64,000 nucleotides of DNA, taken from Lacimicrobium alkaliphilum. Lineage in GTDB: Bacteria; Pseudomonadota; Gammaproteobacteria; Enterobacterales; Alteromonadaceae. The notes under the pieces were generated by a model. That model ran no database searches. It had not been told where the DNA came from and worked only from the letters and a program-made list of their open reading frames with translations. The translations under genes were made by a program, and so were the position numbers. Shown one piece after another: positions 1 through 8,938 of the stretch. The stretch covers positions 744,001 to 808,000 of the forward strand of contig NZ_CP013650.1 of the NCBI RefSeq assembly GCF_001466725.1, read 5' to 3'. Each line of letters begins with the position of its first letter. The first letter of the stretch is position 1.

Positions 1-186
1 TGACATGGGTTGATTACCTGCATCACAGGGTTCAAGTAAGCTCAGAGTTTGCCCCTGGACGTTGGATAGTCACAATCCGGAATAATCGTTATTGCAGTTT
101 TAACGATGAATACCATCAGCTTTTATTTTACCTCAGTGGTATTTCCTGCTATCTAAGTAACTGAATCCACGAGCGAATCCACAGCT

Positions 187-1479
187 ATGCCAAGAGCCGC
201 ACTCACTTCCATGGCGTCCCCCCTGATCAGCCTGCTGATCTACTCCATAGGCCATGGTCTGCTGACTACGCTGCTGACGCTGCGGCTGGCCGAAGAGCAG
301 GTTTCGACTTTCTGGATTGGCGCCGTGTCCACTGCCTATTTTGCAGGTCTGATGGCGGGTACTTTTATTAACAGCCGGCTGATTTTAAGGGTCGGGCATA
401 TTCGCGCCTATTCGGCCTACGCTTCTATTTTGTGCAGTGTAGCCTTGCTATACGGCATGTTTGTGGTGCCGGAGACCTGGCTGCTATTGAGACTACTGGG
501 GGGATTTGCCACCGGCGGTCTGTTGGTAGTCATTGAGTCCTGGATCATGGTCAGCAGCCCGGTACGTATTCGTGGTCGTATGATGGCCCTGTATATGGTG
601 CTGTTTTATGGCGCCATGGTGCTGGGGCAAATGCTGCTTAAACAGCTTGATATCAGCATGTTGCTGCCTTTTGCTGTGGCGGCGTTAGCCGCCTCATTAT
701 CGGTAATTCCGCTGGCTCTGGCCCGTGTGGATATGCCTCATTTTGATAAACATGAAAAACTCTCAGTAGCAGAATTGTTCAGACTGACACCTACGGCGGT
801 ATTCAGCTGCTTTATCTCTGGTCTGCTGCTCAGTGTGGCCTACGGGTTATTACCCTTATATTTCTCGTTGATTGGATTTGATCTCAGTCAGATCACCGAC
901 ATGGTGGCCTGGTTGATCCTCGGTGGGATGTGCCTGCAATATCCGTTGGGGCGTCTGTCAGACAGGGTTGATAGGCGTATTGTGCTTATGGCCCTGTTTG
1001 CTGCAACCCTGATGATCAGCTTGCTGTTTGTATTGTCAGATCTTAGTGCGGAATCATGGCTGACGGCCCTGCTTGTGGCCAGTCTTGGCGGAATAATCTT
1101 CGCGATTTACCCCATCAGTCTCAGTCAGGCCTGTGACGAATTGCAGCCTGAACAGATGATTGCCGGTAATCAGGGATTGCTGCTGTGCTACAGCGTCGGT
1201 GCAATGGCAGGGCCGCTGCTGGCGCCGTTATTTATCAATGGCTTCGGCGCCCGGGGGCTGTTTATTTATTTCGTGCTGCTGGCAACTATTACCGTTGTTT
1301 TCCTGCTTTGGCGCCGAAGTGTGCGGGCGGCAGTGCCTCTGGACGAGCATGTGGCTTTCTCTGCTACTACACCCAATACCCCGGTTATGGCTGAACTGGA
1401 TCCCCGTGCCGAGGGATATGATCCGGGTGAAGAAGAACAGGTTGATACTCGGCTGTCGCCGAATGGCGACATTAAATAG
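187..1479 (+). CDS. MFS transporter, YcaD-like
   Basis: A 430-residue inner-membrane protein with about twelve hydrophobic segments, typical of the major facilitator superfamily. The N-terminal half resembles the YcaD group: a first helix with a GHGLL turn, the TAYFAGLMAGT segment and an RIRGRMMALYM loop between helices 4 and 5. The second half carries a PLGRLSDRVDRR loop, the usual MFS repeat of the loop 2-3 motif. The hydrophilic tail of about 50 residues is acidic. No substrate can be read from the sequence. The ATG at 187 opens directly into the first membrane helix. It stands alone, about 200 bp before a lipoprotein gene on the same strand. Confidence 0.85.
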   Translation: MPRAALTSMASPLISLLIYSIGHGLLTTLLTLRLAEEQVSTFWIGAVSTAYFAGLMAGTFINSRLILRVGHIRAYSAYASILCSVALLYGMFVVPETWLLLRLLGGFATGGLLVVIESWIMVSSPVRIRGRMMALYMVLFYGAMVLGQMLLKQLDISMLLPFAVAALAASLSVIPLALARVDMPHFDKHEKLSVAELFRLTPTAVFSCFISGLLLSVAYGLLPLYFSLIGFDLSQITDMVAWLILGGMCLQYPLGRLSDRVDRRIVLMALFAATLMISLLFVLSDLSAESWLTALLVASLGGIIFAIYPISLSQACDELQPEQMIAGNQGLLLCYSVGAMAGPLLAPLFINGFGARGLFIYFVLLATITVVFLLWRRSVRAAVPLDEHVAFSATTPNTPVMAELDPRAEGYDPGEEEQVDTRLSPNGDIK

Positions 1480-1675
1480 TCCATATAAATCATTAGGTTA
1501 TAAGGATGACGTGTTTTTTTTCAGGAAGCATGTTGTCAATAACAGACAGTTCTGGTCGTCTGCGTTGGTATCCGTTCTGCAGATACTATTGCCAGGCCCC
1601 ACATACCTCAGGCTGGAACGGATATTGATAGACTGATGTGAGTCCCATCAATGTAAAGCAATGAGGTTACCCAAG

Positions 1676-2623
1676 ATGAAACTACAAAATCACTTACTGG
1701 CAATATCCGTAATACCCCTGCTCTTTGCCTGCGGAGGTTCAGACAGCGGAGAATCGCCATCTGGTAATGAGCCCCAGCCAACCAGCACAGGTTTTAGCCT
1801 TGCTGTCTCTGATGCGCCCATAGATTCGGCAGTGGCGGTAGTGGTGTATTTTGATCAGATAGAGCTGATTGGTAATGGAGAAACTGTCAGCTTTGATGTG
1901 ACAGATGAAAATGGCGATCCCCGGCAGATTGATCTGCTGAGTCTTCAGGGGGAAAATTTTGCCACACTGGTAGAAGATGAAGAGATTCCGTTGGGTGAAT
2001 ATGGACAGCTGAGAGTGGTGGTCACTCAGGATTCCTACATCGAAATGGAACAGGGTACCTTTGAACTGCGGGTACCCAGTAATGAGCTCAAACTCGATGG
2101 GTTTATCGCTGAGGCCAATGTTACTGCCGCTTATACATTGGAGTTTGACCTCAGAAAATCCCTTGTAGATCCGGTTGGTCAGGCCCATATTTTTCTCAAG
2201 CCCAGAGGCGTGCGCCTGGTGGCGAACCAGAATGTCGGTACTATTGAAGGGGTTGTGGATGAGAGCCTGATAATGGATGCCAGTTGCGCCGATAAAGTGG
2301 ATCCTGATAAAGGCAACGCGGTTTATCTCTATCAGGAAGCTGATCTGGAAATGGCTGTGTTGGGTGATGATACCGATGAACCGGCGAACGAAAATGAAAT
2401 ATCACCTTATACCATCGCTGAAGTTGAATTTGATGAGCAAAATGCCGAGTACCGGTATCAGGCTGCCTTTGTTGCACAGGGCGACTATACCCTGGCTTTC
2501 ACTTGCCAGGCAGCACTGGATCAACCTGAAACAGACGAAAACGCTGAAGATGGTTTTGTGTTTCTAAGCAGTAAGTCGGCAACTGTCGAGGCAGAACAAA
2601 CTGCAGAGGTGGACTTCCCTTAA
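1676..2623 (+). CDS. DUF4382 domain lipoprotein
   Basis: A 315-residue predicted lipoprotein. The signal peptide ends in a lipobox LLFAC with the acceptor Cys near residue 20, followed by a Gly/Ser-rich, disordered linker. Residues about 40-180 read as the beta-rich DUF4382 domain (start FSLAVSDAPIDSA, then VVVYFDQIEL), a family of secreted or surface-anchored proteins of unknown function. The C-terminal part looks like a second carboxypeptidase-regulatory-like beta domain. An in-frame ATG lies 15 bp upstream at 1661; 1676 was chosen because a GAGGT element sits about 8 bp before it and the signal peptide then begins MKLQN. The protein is strongly acidic, as expected for a secreted marine protein. 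Confidence 0.75.
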   Translation: MKLQNHLLAISVIPLLFACGGSDSGESPSGNEPQPTSTGFSLAVSDAPIDSAVAVVVYFDQIELIGNGETVSFDVTDENGDPRQIDLLSLQGENFATLVEDEEIPLGEYGQLRVVVTQDSYIEMEQGTFELRVPSNELKLDGFIAEANVTAAYTLEFDLRKSLVDPVGQAHIFLKPRGVRLVANQNVGTIEGVVDESLIMDASCADKVDPDKGNAVYLYQEADLEMAVLGDDTDEPANENEISPYTIAEVEFDEQNAEYRYQAAFVAQGDYTLAFTCQAALDQPETDENAEDGFVFLSSKSATVEAEQTAEVDFP

Positions 2624-2713
2624 ACCGGGGCGTCACGGATCGGCGACGGATCAGACCATCGCGCCATCCGGAAATAACAGTTAACTTAATGATTATGAAG
2701 GATTTTAAAACTT

Positions 2714-2729
2714 TGGCACGGAGCTTGTA
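2714..2729 (+). promoter_or_regulatory. Predicted sigma-54 (RpoN) promoter
   Basis: TGGCACGGAGCTTGTA matches the -24/-12 consensus (TGGCAC-N5-TTGCW) with correct GG-N10 spacing and one departure, GT instead of GC at -12. It differs at only two of fifteen positions from the glnK promoter at 30197 in the same window. It points to the terminated intergenic segment that follows and not to any protein gene on this strand. Confidence 0.6.
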
Positions 2730-2739
2730 ATAGTACTAT

Positions 2740-2857
2740 TGCCTGACTGGTCTGGCCCCAACCGGGCTGGTCGGGTTTCCAATCGGGCAACAGCCCATTT
2801 CAGGATGTTATTCCCTGAAGGTGTTTTGGCCGCGCCAATCTGGCGCGGTCTTTTTTT
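2740..2857 (+). ncRNA. Candidate sigma-54-dependent small RNA
   Basis: If transcription starts about 12 bp after the -12 element, the transcript would be about 118 nt and contain four local hairpins: GGCCC/GGGCT with a 5-nt loop (2754-2768), GGGC-AACA-GCCC (2785-2796), TTCAGG/CCTGAA with a 9-nt loop (2799-2819), and a final 10-bp terminator stem with seven T. No convincing ribosome-binding site or coding signal is present. Next downstream is a gene on the opposite strand, so the transcript would be a stand-alone RNA. It does not show the conserved Qrr core. Prediction only. Confidence 0.45.
2828..2857 (+). terminator. Rho-independent terminator
   Basis: GGCCGCGCCA and TGGCGCGGTC pair as a 10-bp stem around a 3-nt ATC loop, followed directly by seven T. 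This is one of the strongest intrinsic terminators in the window. It ends the candidate small RNA and could also stop read-through from the DUF4382 lipoprotein gene. Confidence 0.8.
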
Positions 2858-2888
2858 CCGCGCGCTCTTCTCCTACAATGCTCTGCAG

Positions 2889-3302
2889 TCAGAATTGATA
2901 GGCTACAATACTGGCAATGAAACTTAGCAAGGAGACAAAAACACCAGTCAGTGGAATGCTAAACCAGAATGCTTTTGCCAGAAGCAGCAAACTGATTAAC
3001 ATCGCCAATCCTACGCCAAGCAAGAACGATGATTGAAACAGCAAATCAGGGTAGGCCAATGTCATATAAGTGTATATCAGGCCAAACAGAATGAGGCCCA
3101 GGCTATGGCTGGCATTAAAACCAATCCAGGCCTTCCACATGCTGGTCTGGTTACTTATCTTCGGGGAACCTTGTTCCATTTGTACCTGTAAAGCGTGCTC
3201 ATCCGGACTGAATGCCTGGCTTCTGAAGGTATAGAAAAAATGGATAAGGCCTAGCAGCAAAACCGTTGCGCTGCTGATACACATTAGTATATTGGCTGGC
3301 AT
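2889..3302 (-). CDS. Small four-helix membrane protein, function unknown
   Basis: A 137-residue protein with four predicted membrane helices (about residues 5-25, 60-82, 90-110 and 115-135) and a short hydrophilic loop after the first. It resembles small uncharacterised membrane proteins of the LIC_13387 type by general plan (a WKAWIGFNASHSLGLI segment in helix 2); this is a loose resemblance. It lies 56 bp downstream of cydB on the same strand, so it may be transcribed with the oxidase operon, but nothing in it indicates a subunit role. It is not a CydX homologue: it is far too long. Confidence 0.55.
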   Translation of the reverse strand: MPANILMCISSATVLLLGLIHFFYTFRSQAFSPDEHALQVQMEQGSPKISNQTSMWKAWIGFNASHSLGLILFGLIYTYMTLAYPDLLFQSSFLLGVGLAMLISLLLLAKAFWFSIPLTGVFVSLLSFIASIVAYQF

Positions 3303-3358
3303 ATCGTACCTTGATGATAAGTTGGTTGGACGTGTTATCCGCTGATACTCTGTCCCGA

Positions 3359-4356
<998 letters not shown>

Positions 4357-4357
<1 letters not shown>

Positions 4358-5723
4358 CAGCGTTCTCCTTGTGCCAGTGGTGCGTTGTGAGTTTTCTTAT
4401 CCGTCTGATAGCTACTAATCTCTTCCACCTCGGTGGCCTTACGGGCCAGACGCAACAAGGTGCGGATATACACCACCAACAACACTGCATAGAGGCTCAG
4501 ATATAAACAAAAGGTCAGCAGCACATTGTCCGGGGCCACATCTGTCACGGCATCGGCGGTCCTGAGTACGCCACTGACAAGCCAGGGCTGGCGGCCAATT
4601 TCGGTTACATACCAGCCAGCCAGGGTGGCAACCCAGCCGGAAAAGGTCATGGCAAAGGCAGACTTAAGCAGTATCGGCGAGAGCCGGTTATGCCGCCATA
4701 ACTGCCAGCTACCCAGCCAGGCCAGTGTCAGCATCAGAAGCCCGATGCCGACCATTAACCTGAAGCCAAAAATACGGGCTTAACCGGCGGGTGTTCACCG
4801 ACAAAGTCATTCAGGCCCTGAATCTTCCCTTCTGGATCATGGGTCAGAATCAGGCTGGCCCCCTTGGGAATGCCGATTTCAAATTGATTGCTGCGGCTGT
4901 TTTCATCGGGAATGGCGAAGAGTAACAATGGTGCGCCGCGCTCAGTTTCCCACACCCCTTCCATGGCCGCGACTTTTTGTGGCTGATGCTCAAGGGTATT
5001 GAGACCATGCAGGTCACCGACAAAAATCTGTAACGGGGTCACCAGTGCCGCGGCATAAAGCGCTGACTTCAGAGCAATCCGCGGTGCTTTTTTGCTATCA
5101 CCTCGTAGCAGGCGATAGGCTGACAGCCCCGCCACCAGAAAGCTCGCAGTAAGCATAGAGGCCAGCAGCATATGCACAAGGCGATAAGGAAACGAGGGGT
5201 TAAAGATCACCGCCCACCAGTCAGTAACATGGGCCACACCATCGCGCATCTCGAAACCGGCCGGAGTCTGCATCCAGGAATTCAGCGCCAGGATCCAAAA
5301 GGCAGAAAGAGAGGTACCCACAGCCACCATCAGTGTGGCCAGAGTGTGTACCCAGTTAGGTACCCGCCCCTGGCCGAACAGCATAATGCCGAGAAAGGTT
5401 GCTTCGAGAAAAAAGGCGGTCAGCACTTCGTAGCCAAGCAGCGGCCCGGCGATATTACCGACTTTCTCCATATAGCCCGGCCAGTTGGTACCAAACTGAA
5501 ATGACATGGTAATACCGGAAACGACCCCCAGTGCGAAGCTCAACGCGAATATTTTGACCCAGAAGCGATACACCCGCATCCACACCGGGTCGCCGGAGAG
5601 ATCGAAGCGTATTTTGAAATAGGCCAGAAACCAGCACAGAGCAATAGTGATAGTGGGAAACAAAATATGGAAACTGATGGTCGTGGCAAATTGCAGTCTT
5701 GACAGTAATAGTACGTCTTCCAT
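4357..5723 (-). pseudogene. cydA: Cytochrome bd oxidase subunit I, frameshifted
   Basis: This region encodes a full CydA/CioA-type subunit in two frames. The first part (5723 to about 4773) has the haem ligand His19, Glu99 and Glu107 in the GYEVLTAFFLEATFLG helix, and His184 in FPYRLVHM. The second part (from about 4772) has the family motif EIGRQPWLV and the last helices. The shift falls in a run of five A (plus strand 4768-4772). One extra base there would give KPVFFGFRLMVGIG and an uninterrupted protein of about 455 residues, the length of the short-Q-loop, CIO type. Either a sequencing error in a homopolymer or a recent mutation is likely, since cydB downstream is intact. The ATG overlaps the stop of the regulator gene by one base. 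Confidence 0.85.
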
Positions 5724-6301
5724 CAGCGCTCTCCTTCTGAACCAGCATCCCTGGTGATAAATTTATCTTTCATATCCAGCACTTTGCCGACCCCGGAGCT
5801 GAGTTTGAGCAGGGTATTGAGATTATCCGGGCTGAGGCGTTGCAGTTCATTGCTCCACTTAGTTAATGACTCCAGCAGATCATGAATCTCCTGCAAACGC
5901 TGGCGGGCATGTTCAGAATCCTTCTGCTCGGTGCCGTCGAGTAAAATAGTGCGCAGCAGCGAAAGGGTTGGGTCAATCTCCCGCTTACGTCGCTCTTCTA
6001 TCACTTTTTTAGCCATATCCCAGATGCTGCCCAGGGCCTTAAAATACTCTTTGCGATCACCAGGCTGATGGCTGACCTTCACCAGTTGCCAGGATTGCAG
6101 TTCCTTAAGGCCCATACTCACGTTGCCACGGGAAATGGACAAGGATTCGGCAATATCATTGGCACTTAAGGGCTGCTCGCTAACTACCAGCAGCGCATAC
6201 ATCTGTCCCACGGTACGGTTAAAGCCCCAGCGACTGCCCATTTCACCGAAGTGCATAACAAAAGAAGAGAGGGAGGGAGAGAGTGTCATAGTGATATTCA
6301 A
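5723..6301 (-). CDS. GbsR/MarR-family transcriptional regulator
   Basis: A 192-residue DNA-binding protein of the GbsR branch of the MarR superfamily. Residues about 25-90 form the winged helix-turn-helix (FGEMGSRWGFNRTVGQMYALL, broken here only by description, then LSANDIAESLSISRGNVSMG); the rest is a long helical, probably dimerising, region with heptad character. Its stop overlaps the cydA start by one base (TGATGG), so it is the first gene of a regulator-cydA-cydB operon and probably controls it. A 6-bp dyad lies next to the -10 element upstream of the gene, which suggests autoregulation. The inducing signal is unknown; classical GbsR proteins sense choline, but the target here is an oxidase. 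Confidence 0.85.
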   Translation of the reverse strand: MNITMTLSPSLSSFVMHFGEMGSRWGFNRTVGQMYALLVVSEQPLSANDIAESLSISRGNVSMGLKELQSWQLVKVSHQPGDRKEYFKALGSIWDMAKKVIEERRKREIDPTLSLLRTILLDGTEQKDSEHARQRLQEIHDLLESLTKWSNELQRLSPDNLNTLLKLSSGVGKVLDMKDKFITRDAGSEGER

Positions 6302-6304
6302 AAG

Positions 6305-6322
6305 TTTCAGTAATTTCTGAAA
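6305..6322. promoter_or_regulatory. Dyad operator candidate before the gbsR-like gene
   Basis: TTTCAG-TAATTT-CTGAAA is a perfect 6-bp inverted repeat that touches the predicted -10 hexamer of the minus-strand promoter. A MarR/GbsR dimer bound here would block transcription of the regulator-cydA-cydB operon. Confidence 0.45.
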
Positions 6323-6349
6323 TTATAAATATTATTTGATCCAGCGCAA
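6322..6349 (-). promoter_or_regulatory. Predicted sigma-70 promoter of the regulator-cydAB operon
   Basis: Read on the minus strand, TTGCGC (6349-6344) and TATAAT (6327-6322) are separated by 16 bp. The -10 is a perfect consensus and starts within the flank of the TTTCAG/CTGAAA dyad. The start codon at 6301 is about 20 bp downstream. Confidence 0.5.
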
Positions 6350-6359
6350 GGAATTTTAT

Positions 6360-6480
6360 CGGAGCAGGGGTTTTTAGTCGCACTTCGGCATGGCTCTGTA
6401 CCAGGAACCACACGAAAGAGATTCTCATCGCAGAGACACTGGAATTGGTGTAATCACTCCCAGCGCTTCTGCGAGAGATG
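6360..6480. repeat. Dispersed palindromic repeat, degenerate copy
   Basis: The segment contains CTCATCGCAGAGACAC near 6427 and CTTCTGCGAGAGATG near 6466 in opposite orientation, plus GAACCACACGAAA. These words recur in the spacers at 34680-34800 and 54080-54610, so this is taken as a worn copy of the same non-coding repeat family. Confidence 0.45.
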
Positions 6481-6517
6481 GGTAAAGGTCCGTAGTTTGG
6501 TGCTATAACAACTGGTA

Positions 6518-7273
6518 TTAATCGACGGCCAGGCCATAATCCTGTTTCAGCTTGTCGATCAGATCACGGTTTTCGCTCAGGAAACGGTTAAATTGTTGAA
6601 TAACCTCGCCATGTTTGAGGGTAGAAAGGTGATAGTTGTCTTTGGTAAAGGGCAGGCTGTCATCGAAAACCAGCGCATTTTTATCCTCAATAGTGGTCTG
6701 AAGCTGATACCTGGCCACATCAATATTTAGGTAGGCGCCATCAATACGGCTGTTTATAGCCATTTTCAGCAGACGTTCAAAATCAGAGCTTTCCTGGACG
6801 CGTATGGTTCCTGCTTCGATTTGCTGCATATAAGTCCAGGGTGTAAAACCGCGGATAGTGCCGAGGGTTTTAAGATGCTCTTCACCCTTGCCCTTTTTAG
6901 CCGGTAGCACCATCACCCCGTCGATATAGGCCACCACTGGCTCACTATAGATAACATTTTTGCCCTGTTTGATATCGGCCTGCCAATAACGGTTATCGGG
7001 GTATTTAAAATCAAACTTTCCACGGTTGAGAAATTCATCATGCAGCCGGGCAACGGGGCGTGCTTCATAGCTGAACTTATGCTTATATTCTTTGGCAAAG
7101 GCATCCAGAACGGCGCGGGCAAAACCTTCATATTCGCCACCTTTATCGCTGAAGTGAGGGTAATAGTGCAGATTTTCGACACCGACCACAAAATCATCAG
7201 CCAGGCTTTTTGGTAAACAGCCAAGGCCAATAACTAAGACGATTATGGGCAGAAGTTTGTTACAGAGCGACAT
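6518..7273 (-). CDS. Periplasmic solute-binding protein, family 3-like
   Basis: A 251-residue secreted protein with a clear signal peptide (about 25 residues, ending SLA-DD) and the alpha/beta fold of the family 3 extracellular solute-binding proteins (SBP_bac_3). The YEGFARAVLDAFAKEY segment near residue 48 is the usual first helix of the domain. No transport permease or ATPase lies nearby, so it may serve as a sensor or an orphan binding protein. It follows the Tsx-like porin gene by 21 bp and is probably cotranscribed with it. The ligand is not identifiable from the sequence. Confidence 0.75.
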   Translation of the reverse strand: MSLCNKLLPIIVLVIGLGCLPKSLADDFVVGVENLHYYPHFSDKGGEYEGFARAVLDAFAKEYKHKFSYEARPVARLHDEFLNRGKFDFKYPDNRYWQADIKQGKNVIYSEPVVAYIDGVMVLPAKKGKGEEHLKTLGTIRGFTPWTYMQQIEAGTIRVQESSDFERLLKMAINSRIDGAYLNIDVARYQLQTTIEDKNALVFDDSLPFTKDNYHLSTLKHGEVIQQFNRFLSENRDLIDKLKQDYGLAVD

Positions 7274-7294
7274 GCTGTGTACTCCTGTATATTG

Positions 7295-8086
7295 TTAAAG
7301 TCGGGCCACAACTAACAGCTGTATAGCTTTTTCATCGGTACCGGCATCGCCAAGTTTGTTTTGCCAGTATTGTAGTTCAACACCAGCGAACAGCCGTCCT
7401 TTGACATCAAACAGGGCTTTGCCCATATCCCATCTTATTTGCGGCTGGGCCAGAATCCAGTGGGATACCTCAGCGCCAAACTCATTGTCCCGGGAGGCGA
7501 TATATTCCATATGCCCTTCGATGGAAAAGTCCTGTTCACCGATTGAAAAGGGGTAAGCCCAGTTGAGATCCAGCATCCAGCTATTGCTCTCGGCCGGAGC
7601 GCCTCCCTGTACGATGCCTGCACTGTCATCAATATAGGCAGTTAAGTCAGAATTAAAAAAAGCAAATCCGGGCAGATCCCAGGACAGACGTATACCGGGT
7701 AGGTACTTGGTGACCTTGGCATCGGCTGCCCAGTTAAAACCCATTAACAGGCCAATATCTTTAACCGGACCGGCTCCCACCGACTTCTTGGTTATTTTGC
7801 CAAGGCTAAAATTGCTGTACCACTCGCCATACCAGTCCTGATCATTAAAGCCGTCAGCATTATCGTCGTCCAGATGATCCATAAAGAAGAAGTTGTCGCC
7901 ATACGCCCAGCCGCTGGCGTGCTGGAAGGTGATGATATTGGTGTCGGCGTCGCCGCCCCCGGCAAATCCGGGCGCATCCAGCTTGCCTTTCTGATACTGA
8001 ATTTCGGTAATACTCCAGTCTGCGGCTGCAAGGGAGTGACTAAGAATAAGTAACACAAAAAACAATAGGGCAGATAAACATCGCAC
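7295..8086 (-). CDS. Tsx/OmpK-like outer-membrane channel
   Basis: A 263-residue outer-membrane beta-barrel with a 21-residue signal peptide (ending LAAAD). The pattern SITEIQYQKG, then a DTNIITFQHASGWAYGDNFFF segment described here in two parts (DTNIITFQHAS and GWAYGDNFFF), is that of the nucleoside-specific channel (Tsx/OmpK) family. The protein ends in a beta strand with a hydrophobic residue (VVARL) as expected for BAM recognition. In E. coli, Tsx passes nucleosides. Here it is followed by a periplasmic binding protein gene, so the two may form an uptake or sensing pair for an unknown small molecule. Confidence 0.8.
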   Translation of the reverse strand: MRCLSALLFFVLLILSHSLAAADWSITEIQYQKGKLDAPGFAGGGDADTNIITFQHASGWAYGDNFFFMDHLDDDNADGFNDQDWYGEWYSNFSLGKITKKSVGAGPVKDIGLLMGFNWAADAKVTKYLPGIRLSWDLPGFAFFNSDLTAYIDDSAGIVQGGAPAESNSWMLDLNWAYPFSIGEQDFSIEGHMEYIASRDNEFGAEVSHWILAQPQIRWDMGKALFDVKGRLFAGVELQYWQNKLGDAGTDEKAIQLLVVARL

Positions 8087-8191
8087 AGCCTCACTCCCGG
8101 CGTTTATTTCTGAGTATAGATTTTAACTATAGAAGGGTTTTGCCGGATGTCTGCTTTTTATGTTTCTGTTCGATGGGTGCTTTTTTACGGG

Positions 8192-8836
8192 TTAGCGTGA
8201 ATCGGGAGCAACGGGTTCAATCCATTCGCTACCCCTCAGCCTCGGGTCCGCCTGCGCCTTGCCCCAGGTTCGCTCCAAAGGCAGCACTCCGGCCCAGACA
8301 GGCCAGTTATAATCGGCTTCATCATCTATGGGCGGCTCGTCGCGCATTTTAACTGAGGCCTCACTGATCGGGACCCAGGCGATGGCAGTCAGCATCAGCT
8401 CCTGCTCAGTAACCGGCCGTAATTGTGACCAGCGTCCCGGTGAGACTTTATCCACAAAGCGCTCAAGCTGGTATAGCTTTTCTTCCCGATCGCTCACCAG
8501 TTCAGGAGTGCCGAACAGTGTGACAGACTGATAGTTTACCGAATGATGGAATGCCGAACGGGCCAGCACCAGGCCATTTAGCTGACAGATATTGATACAT
8601 ACCGCTCTGCCATCACTGACATTGCGGGCTTTAGCATGGCCATGCCAGTAGAGTCTGTCGCCATCGCGCCAGTGACAGGTCGGGGTGACAACAGGCTGAC
8701 CATGGATACTCTGACTGACATGGCAAAGCAAACTGGCATCAATAATCTGCCTGACCCGCTGTGGCTCGTAACAGGCTCTTTTTCTGCCCCGTTTGACCTG
8801 TGTTTTTGCTGAGGGTGCGTCTGAACTATGACTCAT
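8192..8836 (-). CDS. Pyridoxamine 5'-phosphate oxidase-like flavoprotein
   Basis: A 214-residue cytoplasmic protein of the split-barrel FMN-binding fold (Pyridox_ox_2 type). Characteristic elements are ASLLCHVSQSIHGQPVVTPT near residue 34, the HWRDGDRLYWHGHAKAR strand-turn, and SVTLFGTPELVSD. The true function of such proteins is uncertain; several act on FMN, F420 or haem. It is divergent from the MocR regulator at 8937, with 100 bp between the start codons, an arrangement seen for MocR-controlled PNPOx-like genes. Control by the neighbouring MocR protein is therefore likely, but is inferred only from position. Confidence 0.8.
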   Translation of the reverse strand: MSHSSDAPSAKTQVKRGRKRACYEPQRVRQIIDASLLCHVSQSIHGQPVVTPTCHWRDGDRLYWHGHAKARNVSDGRAVCINICQLNGLVLARSAFHHSVNYQSVTLFGTPELVSDREEKLYQLERFVDKVSPGRWSQLRPVTEQELMLTAIAWVPISEASVKMRDEPPIDDEADYNWPVWAGVLPLERTWGKAQADPRLRGSEWIEPVAPDSR

Positions 8837-8894
8837 GGCTGTGCTTCCTGATGATTAAATGATATGGCGTTCTGGGCAATCTACCTGAACTGGT

Positions 8895-8938
8895 TATAAT
8901 AAAAATATCCAGATTTGTAATTTTTTAAGATACCAGAT
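8895..8938 (+). promoter_or_regulatory. mocR promoter with direct-repeat operator candidate
   Basis: A perfect TATAAT lies at 8895-8900. Just after it are two direct repeats, TATCCAGAT (8906-8914) and ATACCAGAT (8930-8938), 24 bp apart; the second overlaps the start codon. MocR/PdxR regulators typically bind direct repeats about two helical turns apart, so these are plausible operators. No good -35 was found. Confidence 0.4.

Noticed and set aside
2740..2857. Qrr-type quorum-sensing RNA
   Set aside because: The sigma-54 promoter and four hairpins fit, but the conserved Qrr core sequence is absent and no luxO lies nearby.
2739..2927. 62-residue open frame in the intergenic region after the DUF4382 gene
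   Set aside because: It has no ribosome-binding site, runs through the terminator hairpin and has no protein character; the small-RNA reading explains the region better.
4768..4772. Programmed -1 frameshifting in cydA
   Set aside because: The site is not a proper X XXY YYZ slippery heptamer, no downstream hairpin stands out, and CydA is not known to use recoding.
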